A stretch of DNA of 64,000 nucleotides. Source: Lineus longissimus (Eukaryota; Nemertea; Pilidiophora; Heteronemertea; Lineidae). Shown in pieces: positions 1 through 12,519 of this stretch (positions are counted from its first letter, which is position 1; each line of letters begins with the position of its first letter). The translations under genes and the position numbers were made by a program. The DNA is taken from positions 6,264,501 to 6,328,500 of the forward strand of contig NC_088309.1 in the NCBI RefSeq assembly GCF_910592395.1. The letters are read 5' to 3'. Below the pieces are notes generated by a model that saw nothing but the letters and a program-made list of their open reading frames with translations, did no database searches and was not told the origin of the DNA.

Positions 1-262
1 TACATCGTGAAGTTTCCATTATCCAAATTGCTTGCTGTCGTAGGGGCAACCGTTTCCATTAAAAGCAGAAGTTTGACGTTTACCTTTTGGTTACATACTG
101 CCATGGGATTAGAGCAATTTAGAGGTACAGTGCTTGATCTTATGTCAGGGCGATTGTATATAGGTTTTGGCACGGGTGGTGGTAAGGAGAACTATTATTT
201 TCAAACTACTCAATATTCCCCCTTTCAACCCCCTTTTAACTCTCTCGATGACTACTGCTCTT

Positions 263-1795
263 CTAATCACTGTCCTCCTCTTCTTCGCTATCATTATCAC
301 TCTGCCATTGCTGCCTTGAGTCACCCACCAAGTCATAGTCCTGTGACGTCACAGTTGTCAAACCGTTTTCCTGTGAGGGCGCAGTTTGACTTCCATCTTT
401 GCAGCCCCTGTTGCTCTGACCTGAAGAAGTTATATCTTCCTGGGAGGTTTGTAGAAAGTTCGAGGCTAGACTATTCGGGATAGTGATCGTTCCGTTTTGA
501 ACCTTTTTGATATTTGGAAACTCGAGATACTTGCTAATGTTCCTGGTATCATGGATGCTACCCTCGTTGATGTCTAGAGGTGGAGGGGGGTTACGCATGT
601 GGATATAGCTAAAAGTTGAGCTCTTTTTCTTCCGGCGTGGAACGCCGAATTGTCCAGGAGGATGTTTTGGACCTAAGAACATTGGAAAGCAAAATCTCAC
701 AAAGCTTCTGTCATTCTTTTCAAATAATGTGTTGTAACGGTCGCCTTCAGGCATCGTCACGATTGGCAATGCGTTTAACGACTGAATACTGGTGGTAGTA
801 CTACCTGCAGAACCAAATCCACTTTCACTAGAAACAAGATGGCCGTTACTCCCGGCACTGCTACGCCCCCCGGTGTCAGTTTCTGTCATCAACGTAGCGT
901 GTTCAATTATCTGTTTCCGCTGTCGTTTTGTCAGAGGCTTTTTGTTATGTAATCCAGCCTGTGATATATTGATCGTCAGTGGTCCTGGAAATATCCTCGA
1001 ACTGGGACGAGCAGATACTCCTTTGTACATGTTGCTATAAACAGAACCGAATTGTTTGGGTGAATATTTTGAATTAGTGTATCCTTCTCTAAATGGTCTG
1101 TTGGCATTGGCCATTGTCTCAATAGTTTCCATAGTGTTGGAACGTTCAAGAATCTTCTCTTTCAATACTGACTGATAGGCTTTCTTTTCACGAGATCGGG
1201 TATCGATTTGGATATTGGTAGTCGGACGTTCCCTTTCGCGCGCGGAGACTGCTTTCGAAAGGTAATCAGGCGAAAGATCAAATACTTCGTCAACTGTCTT
1301 AAAGTTTGGCACAGATTTTGAAAGAGCGTTACCATCTCCGAGTGTTTTCTCTATGGAGTGTGAAGTGTCGGTGTTATCGTTAGGCTGATTTAGCTCCATG
1401 TTCCCCACTGCTAAGGCCCGCCGGGTGGGCTGCGGGCCAAGAGAACGACTCTCCATAGCCTGCCTAGGCAGGTCACCGCGAACCACGGGGTACATGACAT
1501 CTTTCCCCCTCCGCTTCTTCCGCGCCCACTGGTCATATTCATCACTCTCCATAGTCACAGTTCGTTCGAGGCGAATAACTTCACGAATATTAGTCTCTCT
1601 TTTCCGCGGAGCGGCAGGGACTACGACACTGGAGAGTTGCTTCCCCCGGCGTAGGTCGTTTAATTCGAAAACAGAAAACGTGTTACTTCCTTCGTCCATC
1701 CGCTTTTCTTTTACTTGAAGTAGAGCCTTTTTCCGCTGCACGTAGACCTTTGGAAGGCGAGGTTTTGGCAGGGCCGGACCAGAATCCTCACCCAT
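263..1795 (-). CDS. Unrecognised 510-residue disordered protein, single coding exon
   Basis: One open frame of 510 residues. The ATG at 1795 is the first after an in-frame TAG about 25 codons upstream, so the start is well placed. I do not recognise the family. The N-terminal ~110 residues are basic and proline-containing (KPRLPKVYVQRKKALL, then a DEYDQWARKKRRGKD stretch). The middle is rich in Ser, Asn and Thr. A more ordered-looking basic/aromatic segment (RFCFPMFLGPKHPPGQFG, then RRKKK) lies near residues 360-400. The protein ends in an acidic SDNDSEEEEDSD tail. No signal peptide or membrane segment is visible. Basic patches plus an acidic tail would suit a nuclear or cytoskeletal protein, but that is inference. 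The low density of stops over 1.5 kb and the coding-like composition make it very likely real. Codons read clean to the stop at 263, with no obvious intron. Confidence 0.8.
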   Translation of the reverse strand: MGEDSGPALPKPRLPKVYVQRKKALLQVKEKRMDEGSNTFSVFELNDLRRGKQLSSVVVPAAPRKRETNIREVIRLERTVTMESDEYDQWARKKRRGKDVMYPVVRGDLPRQAMESRSLGPQPTRRALAVGNMELNQPNDNTDTSHSIEKTLGDGNALSKSVPNFKTVDEVFDLSPDYLSKAVSARERERPTTNIQIDTRSREKKAYQSVLKEKILERSNTMETIETMANANRPFREGYTNSKYSPKQFGSVYSNMYKGVSARPSSRIFPGPLTINISQAGLHNKKPLTKRQRKQIIEHATLMTETDTGGRSSAGSNGHLVSSESGFGSAGSTTTSIQSLNALPIVTMPEGDRYNTLFEKNDRSFVRFCFPMFLGPKHPPGQFGVPRRKKKSSTFSYIHMRNPPPPLDINEGSIHDTRNISKYLEFPNIKKVQNGTITIPNSLASNFLQTSQEDITSSGQSNRGCKDGSQTAPSQENGLTTVTSQDYDLVGDSRQQWQSDNDSEEEEDSD

Positions 1796-4700
1796 CTTAG
1801 AACGACACCTTTGATGATGAGGTTCTGCGTTTTTGTTTAGATCAGTCTAAACGATCGGAAATTATTCTAAAGCAAAATACATGTAGTGGCAAATCCCCAA
1901 TACCATGCCACCCGTTGAAAAATTTCGGCTCACAGATTCAATCTCACGATCAGATAAACTCCAAGAGGAATTCTCGAGCGGACGTAATGGTAAATTAACG
2001 ATTTAGAGGCGAAATGATAAACTAACGAATAGAGCCATCCAGCCATCTCAGTCAAGCCGAATTACTTATTCATGGCAGTCAGGTAACGAATTTCCTTGCA
2101 ACCTACTCTGAACTAATCACCTGTTATTCAAACATTGCATCCGTAGATTAGATCCGCAACGACAGCCTCTTCATTATTGATCTCCGAATGACACAAATTT
2201 ATTAGCAAACTATGGGTTTGTCCTTTCCGTTACTGTCAATTTATACTGTTTGATATTTCCCGATAATTCCTGAAAAGCAGCATGTTGACTATAATAGCCC
2301 CTGTCTCCTTATTCATGCTGTATAGATCGGAATAGCAAAACGTCACAGAGCATCAGAGATAACGAGCAGAACTGTCTCATAAAGAAAGGAAGAGGTCTGT
2401 TATGTTCTCCAATCTTGTTGACACTACTGCTGTGTTGAGAGCGCTACGAGTTGCATTGAACACTTGAAAGAAACTCCCCAGGCCGTCGCTCTCCCATACG
2501 TTCAAATAGCTGTCCAACTATGCTTTAATGTCTTTCAACACCCAAGTCATTGAAATAATCAAATCCTTTCATTCTTCCATCGGTCTGATATAAATCCCAT
2601 TTCTCTAACACTCGTACACAAATTAATAATCTACGCTTTTGTCTGCGGAAATAATCCTTACGTCCGTCGGGAGACAAGCTTTGCGGTAATCCCTATCAAC
2701 ATTATTGGATACCTGAGCTGAACTATCCTACCGAGACTCCGTAGAAACCTTCGATGGAATGTCATATATCCTTTGGACGCCCTGGGATTTTGACAGTTCA
2801 TGAAAGTTTAGACACGCGAAATCATACAAGAAATCCAATGGGGCCGCAAATCGGACCCAAGACAAATTCTTGTCAACATTACTGGATAGCCGCGCTGAAT
2901 TAATAATCTTTATCCCTTCTTCCTCAAATCGTGTACAGCAGGCAAATCTACAATCACTCGGCAGAAGTCACGAGCCTGAGAGGCGTCCCCGTTTTTAGAG
3001 TTTCCGAGGCGCTTGAAGAAAGTGCTACCGGCGTCGAGAGCGGAATTGTCCACACATCTGTATACATTCAGTCTTCCGTATATGGTTTCCAGTACTGGTC
3101 CTTGCCTGGATACCAACGTATGCGCCTATACATAAACCTCCCAACATATCCAATCGATCCTCCTACCAAAATGTTTTCTTAATGCCATATGAAAATATAT
3201 CACGGCAGCTCGTGCCGCGATTGCCAATCGAAGTTTTATGCAATGGTTCCTCTCATTAACCATGTGGTGCGTTTAGAAGCATTCATTTCGTCACATCTTT
3301 GCTTATTTAGCCTACACCATTGCGAATACATAGCATCAATTATTGAGTACAATCCCCATACGCTATTTTCGTTGGCCTAATCAAAGCAATGATATGTTTT
3401 TTCGAACCCAAAGCAACAGTTGACCGCCTTGACGAGCCTATTCTATACCCCCGTTCCTCAACACTTCATTTTATTTAATTAGTTTACATAGCTCTATGAA
3501 CTTTATCTAAGTATTTCAATGCTTCATTCGTTGACTCAGATAAGCCAACTGCAATTCGAGGAACCGAACATTGCACATGTATTGGAAACCACCAAATGTC
3601 CGCTAGCCCTTTATTTTTGCGGATTTGCGAATAATCTCGATTCGCGAAAATAAATATCGCGAAATTTTAAACATAAAATCATGAAAACTATTTTCTCAGA
3701 AGTTTTTGCGAACCGCAAAGATATAAACGCGCGAAAGTTTTGCGGTTTTTACATCAGTTTTTTTTACCTAACATGCTTGTACTTGACAAAATGTGTATAA
3801 ACTTGTTGGTATATCACACTTCTTTTTTACTTGTAAAAGCAGTACATGTATTGCCCTTGACAGACACTAAATCTGCAGGAGGATTATGTGGAAGATATTG
3901 GAAAAAGGTCGTCTGACAGTCAGTATGATAGGTGAGAAGGGCAGCTTCATAAATTCCAATATGCTATCAGTAGGCAGATCTCGCTGCCCGTATCTGACAT
4001 CAAGTCATTCAATTCAATACGCGGTTCGACACTCGTACATATTCATGTATACATCTTCTATACTTTGTTGTAGGAGGAATCGGCAATTTTCAAAAAATTT
4101 CGTTGATACTAACAGAGTATACATTACGTTCTTCGTGCTTCGTACATATAGCTCTTCTTCGTAAGGCTGTGCATGCGAAACCTTCCTATCGCTTTCAAGG
4201 CTCCACGAATGCGAATACGAATACGCAAATAGAGGTATACATTGTATATGGAGTACCTAAAAAAACAGCTCTGCGATTGTAACATTTCTCTTCATTTGTA
4301 TGCATCAGCACGCCAAGATGGAAATGGTAATTAAACGAGACGATATCGTTTGATTGGCAAATCCGCTCCACAGGTTTATACCAAAGGCCATTCTCTGCGA
4401 GAAATGGCATATTATTAACGGAAGAGAAAACAACCTTAATCATCTACAGTAATTGCTGATTTTTCAAAGAAATCTTGCCACAAATACACCCCATATTTCC
4501 TGGCCTCCATATAATTTTTAGATTAATCTATATACATGTACTTGCCCATATCAGAGTTTTTTTATTTGAAAGACTCTGCCCATATGAATATGGAATAGGA
4601 CACCATTTTATAATGGAGCGTTCTCAGTCATCTGATTATGGTGGGCGAAACCTTCATGTCAACAAGTAAAGGTCACACATGACGTTCTCTCGGCCAAGTG

Positions 4701-5137
4701 GGACATAATTAGGGTGGTTATTCTATGCCTGCAACCAGATCCTGTCCCTAAACGATCTCTTCAACCAATTCTCCACGTTGCATATTTCATTTGATTGCAT
4801 TAACTACGGTAATGATAATCTTTGTAAAGATCCGATCGGGCATAATTTTGTCTCGATATAAAGCTATTCTAAGGATGTATCCGCATACTGACTGAGCTTA
4901 TTCCAACGAAAGGATAACCGAGTAGGGATGTTATAAACGTTATTAGTGCCGTCTTAATTAATTAGTGTTATAATTTTCCCGTAATAATCAGATAAAACGT
5001 ATCTTTCTTTGATTTGGACCACTTCCAGCCATGCATGTTATCACATTTGATAGTTTCTCTGTTCTATGCATATCGGGTTTTGTACATGTAGCTGAATTGA
5101 AGCTATAACTTGTTCATCATACCATAACATGACTTAC
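1796..5137. other. Intergenic region, no gene seen
   Basis: About 3.3 kb of AT-rich DNA between two genes that both lie on the minus strand. The open frames here are short, show no recognisable domain, and are not bounded by convincing splice sites. TACATGTA octamers occur near 1880, 3846 and 4529. The promoter of the 510-residue gene should lie just above 1795, but I see no clear TATA box. Confidence 0.6.
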
Positions 5138-5143
5138 TTTATT
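5138..5143 (-). terminator. Polyadenylation signal of the GPCR gene
   Basis: AATAAA on the minus strand (TTTATT on plus), about 60 bases after the GPCR stop codon. Confidence 0.55.
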
Positions 5144-5201
5144 CATGGCATACCCCGACATGGGATCTAGAAACTTTAGAACTATTTTCTTCCGAGGACA
5201 A

Positions 5202-7653
5202 TTATGAGCAGATTTTCATTTCAGATGCTGGAATGGAATGGACAGAACCAGAGCAACCATTTTGAGCCTTTGCAGGCCCAACTACATTTAGTTGGTCCAT
5301 CTGATAGGTTGCATTGTTGGACTTGAGCGTAGCAGCGCTACTCTCACTAAATGAGGCATCCATTCTCTGTTCCCCGCGATCCAGGCAGAGAAACCTTCGG
5401 TATCCCCTCCTGAAGTTGGTATTGGTCAAACCGTAGATGACACTGTTGAAACAAGAGTTGATATGCGCAAACAAAATTGAGTAAAGGTGGAATTCTAAGG
5501 CAAAAGTGTCATGGACGTCAACTGTAGAAATGATCGCATACGGTAACCAACACAACGCATACACAATGAAAATTATAAACAATGTCCGCGTTAGTCTCGC
5601 CGAATCCCGTTCTCGCCGTTTCAATTCCTTTTCCTGCCTGGACAGATGAGCGTTCACTTTTGCACGTTGCTTTGAAACATGCAAATATATCTTCAAATAA
5701 GACAAACCGATGACAAAAGTTGGGACACCGACGCCTAATCCTATGAAGAAGTAACTGTAACTAAGTCTTGATCTGTCCAACATGCACATCAGTTGCTTTT
5801 GATCGTATTCATGAGCGCCCCATCCGAAGAAATTGGGCGCCTCTATGAAAAAGCATGCGGTCCATAATCCGCAGCACATCAATATGCCGTTTCTTTTTGT
5901 GAATATTGTGTCATGCGTACTGTGGTGGCATATGTGGATGTATCGTTGGACACTGATGGCCGCTATGCTGTAGATGGAGCACATGCACGTGGTTACACAC
6001 GTGCAGCCGATGAAATCACATAGGGCTGGACGGAGGAGGAAGAACTCTTCTCCGGTCAAAGCACCTGAAAAGGGACCAAAAGCTAATCTTATTCATCATT
6101 GTCAATGAAGGATACCAGAGAGCCGAAAATGGCGCAAGACCAATCCCGTGGGAAAAACGTCAGAACATCACGCCATCAGGGACCTGATATCACGGGAATT
6201 ATCATTACTTCAAATTGTAACCCCCTGGCTAGTCGGCTTTGAGAGCATGTGTACCTCGATCTAATGAAGCAATCAAGTATCATCATACTCGATTTGGAAG
6301 AAAGATATACGCTATATGAAAGATCTCACATACCGGTAGGTCATTCAGGAATGTAGTGGTTTCCAAATGTCAAGGTCATTCACACATTCGAACCTGTCGA
6401 GCTAGTTGATTCTCCTATTTGCTCCGTTTCTCGCCAAATGCGAAGTTCTTGGTCAGGTGGTCTTAGACGATGGTCTAGTGTGTCTGGGCACTGTCACCTA
6501 ACACCGGTAGATCAAATTTAACTTCCGGTCTCTATCACTTATTACCGGTATATCAAGTTAATCAATGTGTTCCTATTTGCACAAGGGGTTCAGCTCACCT
6601 GGTGAGGGTTAATTGGTATTCAAGAGAACCACATTTGTATTGTAGTAAGGATACAGGGAACTTGTAAATTTATGATTTCATTAGTAGCTCTTCATGCTGC
6701 GCCGATGGACTCCACAAACCTCGAAACCACACTTCGGAATGTACAACATACAACTACAAAATACATGTCTTGGCCTCGTACACAGGAAATGTAGTTTTGC
6801 TTACCAACGACGCTGAAGGGGTCGATGAAACCAGTCACCCACAGGTCCGCAATCGCGAGATTTAGTATGAAAATATTCCCTGCATTTCTCAAACTCTGAA
6901 AAACCAGATGAAAAATCTCAATAACAATGATTAGGAAGCCCTTACAACAACCCGAAGAATCAATATCCTGTGCGAGACAACATCGATGGGCTATGAAACC
7001 TGGTAATGATACGACGGTGTTCGAGTTACGGGAATGGTTGAGATACATTGCCTCCCACCTGTCTCACAAATAATAATATTACTTTGTCACGTAAGAATTC
7101 AGTTTTCAACAACCATCATCGCATGACTAAGATAAATTCTCGTGACTGGTAAGTTTTGGTTCGACGATAAATAGGGGCCACCCCGGCTTCTCATCGGATA
7201 AAATGATTTGTTGTAAGTTGACATTTGAAGCCTTACGACATTAGCTAAATACTTTTGAAATTTGTTATCGAATTTGAGAAATTTCTGAATGCTAGTAAAT
7301 ATGAATTTCAACATTGCCGTTTTGGATAGACAGCTTTACAAATACTATAAATACAAATTTTCAGCTAATTCGCATGCATGATACGTGCACTAAGGCATTG
7401 TGTGTAACTGCATTTCTATTTTCCTATCCTGGCCTACCAGTAATTGCGAATGGTGTACCCATTTATTTAGAACTCAAGAAAAATTTCGCACCTTTTCTAA
7501 GGCGACGGCTCCAACGACGAGGACATTACCAATGACGCCAGTTATGATAGCGAGGCACTGAACACAAACATACGGCACAATAATGCGGAGGGGAATCGGT
7601 GACGTCACATTTCCATTGTTGGGCAGATTTTCGATTATCAATTCAATATCCAT
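5202..7653 (-). CDS. Rhodopsin-family GPCR, melatonin-receptor/Tre1-like
   Basis: Three coding exons on the minus strand: 7653-7492, 6895-6805 and 6064-5202. They join in phase (0, then 1) to give 371 residues. The ATG at 7653 follows an in-frame TGA two codons upstream. Exon 1 holds an NVT glycosylation sequon and TM1 (VIGNVLVVG). Exon 2 holds TM2 (NLAIAD). Exon 3 holds the ECL1 cysteine (C100) and TM3-TM7: tryptophan of TM4, proline of TM5, CWLP in TM6. The DRY motif is QRY (residues 124-126) and NPxxY is NSVIY. Departures at these two sites (NRY, NAxxY) are known in melatonin receptors, and NRY in Tre1-type receptors, so I place it near that group. The ligand cannot be inferred. The cytoplasmic tail is ~70 residues and Ser-rich. 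The exon 1 donor is a weak GTGCGA, but the joined TM1-TM2 loop reads correctly. Expected role: plasma-membrane G-protein signalling. Confidence 0.85.
7301..7500. repeat. Dispersed repeat copy in GPCR intron 1
   Basis: This stretch and 25340-25520 share an interrupted alignment: ATTTCAACA.TGCC near the start, an ATTCGTATGCAT-like centre, and CCT..CC.GTAATTNCGAA before the end. It overlaps the last bases of GPCR exon 1. Probably an old non-autonomous element. I cannot define its ends. Confidence 0.4.
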
Positions 7654-8463
7654 TACTCAAGTACAAGATGATACTGAGCCTACAAGAAAAGAAGAAAGTT
7701 TTGCTTTTAGAGGTGATAGAAAAATCGGCCGCTTCTTCGCCGCTCCGACGGGGGGTTCTTAATATTGTAAAGTTCGTTAACTAATCGAACATGAGGATTC
7801 GCGTCGAGATATCGAAGGTTATTACAAACCAAATATAACGGTTGACGGGGCAATTTCGCAGGACCTGTCATTTGGCTGGGTCTCTGTAATCATCGTAAAA
7901 GCTGCTCGCAATTAGAACGCACTTCCGTTTCCGTCCGCGTCGTCGCATCATAATGTCCAAGGCAAGAGTAATGGTTTCAAATTGCCGGGACCTCTTTATC
8001 AGCCTCGTTTTCGACACTGGTCCACTAACATTAGGTTTCTGTCGTCAATTATTCGTACCCAAATCAAGCCTCGTTGGTGTTCCACTCATAGTTATCTAAA
8101 CAAGATTCAAAGCTGTTTTAGAACTTTAACACTTACTTATACACTTTTATGAAAAACGTGGTCAAAAGGAAGTTTAAATTTGAAATATTGTAGCGAATAT
8201 TACAACTGAGCACCCGTAGTAGGTGAACATGTACATGTACTTATAAGCTGCCAAAGACAAGTGCACAATCTCCTCAACCACTTACAATGTACAGTTGTCC
8301 CTTTAACAATAAAATCAGAAATTAATGTAGGAAAAGCAAAATGTGATACAAAAATCCCCTATGACACTGAAAAGGGATATATACTGTGCTATCCTACCTT
8401 TATTATCAGTCGTTTGAGAATCTCCCCCAAATTTAGAATAGATCCAAAACAATGACATATACT

Positions 8464-8521
8464 GTACATCCTATCCTTCATTATACAATGACAAGTACAT
8501 CCTATCCTTCATTATACAATG
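8464..8521. repeat. Direct duplication, 31-bp unit, two copies
   Basis: GTACATCCTATCCTTCATTA followed by TACAATG occurs at 8464 and again at 8495 without visible change, so the duplication is recent. Confidence 0.85.
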
Positions 8522-8956
8522 TAGCTTGTGACGACGGTCCCACAACGAGTGCATACAAATGAAATAACACGAATGTGAAAGACACAGCGCCTTCACGGCT
8601 ACATGCATGAGGCGAGGTTGCTATCTCTTTCCAACTGGCGCGCGATACAGAAACTACTGTTCTCTCTGTAGAGTTGCGCGGCCGCCAGTTTTAGTAGTCT
8701 CGTTTCGTTACACTCAGTGCAAAATTATAGTAGCGAAGTTCCGCAAATCTCTTCGCTCTTCGCAAGCCTTCCTAATAGCTACATGTATGAACGACATGCA
8801 GTTGGATTTTATCAGCGACGTTCTTTTATCATCTTTAAAAAAGTTGTGTCTCTATTGACAGTTACAGTAGCTAGGAAAAGACATCTCATGATTATTTTTT
8901 TCTCGATCGAGATAAATAAGTCGATCGCCCGAGATAATTATCTCCATCACCCGAGA

Positions 8957-9008
8957 TAATAATAATAATAATAATAATAACACTAATAATGATAATAATA
9001 ATGATAAA
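8957..9008. repeat. AAT trinucleotide microsatellite
   Basis: A run of AATAAT units, then imperfect GATAATAAT units. Confidence 0.9.
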
Positions 9009-10854
9009 AAAATTAATCACATAACGTCCTTTTCTGGCCAACGTTCATGTAGATATTTGCTTGTATTGTCGGATGACTCCAAAAAATATTAATGCTAAAT
9101 TCGTTGTACATTTCCCGGATATGGTTTACAATACATCCCATGAATAGTTGCGAAAATCATTGCTTGCATCTCATGAAGATTTGCAGTTCCATGGTTTGCA
9201 AGCCGTGGATTCGCACAACAGCTGTGTTTTTGAAATAATGTTTGAATTACATGTAAAATGTATTCTTGGTTTGGAAATAAATGAATGGTTTGATAAATAA
9301 AACTGCTGCTTTGAATACAAAATAATTGTTTCGAAAATGTTAATTTGCAATCTTATTATACATTGTGTGTGGGCTCCCATTCCCAATCTTATCTCACGAT
9401 CGTAGATGGCGCACTGTAAAAATATTTGCAATTTGTTTAATCAACATGATGCTTATGATACCTTTTAAATTTGTCAATTGCGTTCTTTTATGAAGTACAT
9501 GTATTACGGTTCTTGGAAGTAGGCACAGCTCTTGCCAATAGAGGCCTATCTTGAGCATATTATCGGGCCATTGCCCATTCAGGTCAGATGTATGAGATAT
9601 TGCAAAAGCATTGACAGTTTGCAAAAAGGTTCTTCAATTGTTCCCATGGTGAGCGTAATTAATGCAAGTTCTCAGAAGGTCAAGGCCACGCAGATGTCAC
9701 GTTACCAAACGTTACCACACGACACAACCCGCTGTTGTCGTTATGCTAATCACGACTAAGAACCGGCCTAAATGGGAGATTTGCGATTACCTCACTTTAA
9801 TGTGTGCCTGACAAGTCTCGAATAAAGCATGAGACTTTTTAGCATAATTCACATGTGTGACAGGCCTGTAATCATTTAACCAAGCCATGCCATTTTGGTA
9901 GAAACTCGTATACAGACATCGGCAGGTGTCCGATCAGACTCTCGGATGCCACCATCTAGGACATTTTGTGACATGGCCTCCGAATTGGAGAAGGCGGAGG
10001 GAACACCTTCATGTCTTCGGTCTGACTGCTTATTCCTCAAACCAGTAAGTCGTTCTTCTGCTAACTTTCACATTATTCTTTGACCTTAAATGATGTTTCA
10101 GATCAACCAAGTTTTAAGTCACATTGACGATCATATTGATATTGACAGTCAGTTGTAGGCTTGGCCCTTGTGGCTGAAGTCAAGAAAGGTATAGTGACTC
10201 CGATGTACACCAGAACTGTTCAAAACACCAAAAAACCGGACAAGATATTGTTCGAAGACCATGCAGACCAAACGATGGCAATGCCTTCTCAGTAATAGTT
10301 TTACCATTTTGTTGATTTTGGATGAGTTCTGGTGTTTCTTAGAATGGAGTCACGCAAGTTTCACCATAACGTCAACTGGTAAAACTCAGCTATGAGGTTG
10401 GTCAATAGGTAACTACGGACCGCAGGGTGTATTTACGATCAAAAGTCAACAATCCTTATAAACTTGATAGGCTATTATTGACATACGAATACCCTTGTTT
10501 CGATATTGATCTAAAAAATGTCCCTTATTCAGGATAATTAACACGAGCTTAGAATTCCGTAGAATGCCTCTATCAAGGAGTTGTTATAATCATTATCACA
10601 TTTCGGGCAAAGATAGGTTTCCGGACCAATACTTTGACTTGACCACAACAATCAACATTGGGCATAGACAAGCTCGCACCCAGGAAGAAAAGGTGAATGA
10701 AATGTAACACCATGGTTCAACACGGCAGGTTTCTTATGATATGACAGCCGAGGATGGCGTATGTTTCACTTCAATATAGCAAGCCATTGCAGAAATATCT
10801 GCACTAAATCCACACTTTTGACAAGGATAACAAATAATATATTTTCTGTTTCAG

Positions 10855-12117
10855 ATGGTGAATAAATACGTTGGTCAACTCAAGAAGCAGTGCAGGCGCC
10901 GGTGCCCGGGAACACTTAGTACAGCTTTTCTCTGCCTCGTTTTCGTATCAATGATCACGTGCTTCAACGTGACCAAGGTCATCTACTTCTATCACAGTAC
11001 GGAAAGGATCATTATCAGATACGAACTGGCAGATACAGATCGGAGTATAGCTCGGTTTGTTTACGGAAGAGAGGTCGAAAACAAAACGAATGACGGGAAG
11101 GACTTTATCACATTCATTGAAGAGCATAAAGAGACCTTCAAGTTGCCTGAAGAGCTCATTAACAACCCGATTAATAATCTCCTGAGGGAAGAAAATTGCA
11201 GACTCCAAGACTTGATTTATCCGACTGTCACAAGGAATAGGAGTTCAAATTACAATGTGCCGAAGATCGTTCATTTGACGTGGAAGAACGAGATGATACC
11301 TGGAATGGCTGAACATTGGCTTCGACAGTGGGAGAGGACCAACCCGGATTGGCAAGTGTGGCTATGGACGGACAACTACCTAGAAAAATTCATGAACAAA
11401 TTCAAAAGTTATATCGACTTTGATAAGTACGATAAAGCCATATCAAAAGCGGACGTTGTGCGCTATTTCATTCTGTACGAGTACGGCGGTGTGTATGCGG
11501 ATCTGGACGTCGAGCCGCTGACCTCTCTGAATCCCTTAGCGGACGCTTACTCTTGCATTCTCAGTCAAGAACCAGACGAACACGCTAAGCTTCTTCGCCC
11601 TCACTACATGAACAATTTTGACTTATTAGCCTGCAATGCCATTATGATGTGCAGGCCCAAACATCCTTATTTCAAATTCATACTTGAGAATCTACAGCGG
11701 AAATACGAGACTGAGGTTGATGTCATTGAGCGAACTGGACCTTCAATGGTGGCCAGGATCCACGAGGAGTACATCTTAAAATTCACCAAGGAACTTTGTC
11801 GGAAGCCGGACGACCGTGTTGGTATCGTCCCGCCAGAGATCCTCATCCCGACTTTTGACAATCTCATTGTAAATGAACTCAAAGCAACTTGTAAGGAACC
11901 AACATTTTCTATGCTGACAAAACAGCAGAGGTCAGTGTGCCTTGACCTGGAGAAGAGACTTTATATCAATGTACGGTTCGCCGATGTTTCCTTTACTGAG
12001 CACCATTGGTTCCACACTTGGACGCCAGAGGGGAAAGCGACATTCTTTATGAACGGTGTAGCATTTAACAGTACTCATATCAACAACGCAGTTTCTTCGG
12101 CTAAAATTCTGCGGTAA
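10855..12117 (+). CDS. Type II membrane glycosyltransferase, GT32-like, copy 1
   Basis: 420 residues in one coding exon. A 3' splice site (TTTCTGTTTCAG) ends exactly at the ATG, so a 5' non-coding exon lies upstream. A short basic cytoplasmic N-terminus is followed by a signal-anchor (about residues 22-47), a stem, then a DXD sugar-transferase domain: VPKIVHLTWK (135-144), TNPDWQVWLWTD, YGGVYADLDVEPL with the DLD metal/nucleotide-sugar motif at 216-218, TGP at 294-296, and HHWFHTW at 383-389. This layout matches OCH1-type GT32 enzymes ('Gly_transf_sug'), which add sugars to glycans in the Golgi. Donor and acceptor are unknown. A C-terminal NST sequon is conserved with the neighbours. It is more like the fungal/bacterial GT32 pattern than vertebrate A4GALT. 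First of three same-strand paralogs. Confidence 0.88.
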   Translation: MVNKYVGQLKKQCRRRCPGTLSTAFLCLVFVSMITCFNVTKVIYFYHSTERIIIRYELADTDRSIARFVYGREVENKTNDGKDFITFIEEHKETFKLPEELINNPINNLLREENCRLQDLIYPTVTRNRSSNYNVPKIVHLTWKNEMIPGMAEHWLRQWERTNPDWQVWLWTDNYLEKFMNKFKSYIDFDKYDKAISKADVVRYFILYEYGGVYADLDVEPLTSLNPLADAYSCILSQEPDEHAKLLRPHYMNNFDLLACNAIMMCRPKHPYFKFILENLQRKYETEVDVIERTGPSMVARIHEEYILKFTKELCRKPDDRVGIVPPEILIPTFDNLIVNELKATCKEPTFSMLTKQQRSVCLDLEKRLYINVRFADVSFTEHHWFHTWTPEGKATFFMNGVAFNSTHINNAVSSAKILR

Positions 12118-12513
12118 TCACCGTGCCCAGTGAATAGGCAGGTTTCGCAGTTTTAACGAGAAAATGGGCAGGTCCAAATGCAAAACTCATTTTCCAGTTG
12201 TGCAAATAATATTGAATTGAAAAGGACGTATTCCTAATTTGATGCACCTTGTATGATGTAGAAATATGTATTTTGGTGTCGGCTTGTCAGTCGTCGTTGA
12301 TCCTGCACTAATATTTTCTTTTTGTCCATTCAAAATAGATTTTCAAAGAATTTGTAAGGTCCTATAAGCCTGGCAGGTTCTGGTTCTGGCAAGTGTGTTG
12401 CTTTGGCGTTTTAGCACATTGTTTTAGGTGGGGGGCGATTACCGTGTATCGTGGTTCAACAACACTGTTGTATATCTGGATGTGGCAACTTATTAATAAC
12501 ACATTTTAAGCTG

Positions 12514-12519
12514 AATAAA
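12514..12519 (+). terminator. Polyadenylation signal, glycosyltransferase copy 1
   Basis: AATAAA about 400 bases after the stop. Confidence 0.6.

Larger units (their letters stand above)
7654..10854. other. Intergenic region with short repeats
   Basis: This lies between the divergent GPCR (-) and the first glycosyltransferase (+), and should contain both promoters and a 5' non-coding exon of the latter. It holds a 27-bp direct duplication (8464-8490 and 8495-8521, unit 31 bp) and an AAT/TAA microsatellite at about 8957-9008. No recognisable coding exon was seen. Confidence 0.5.

Noticed and set aside
7-483. 158-residue plus-strand frame
   Set aside because: Mostly antisense to the 510-residue gene, and low-complexity in translation.
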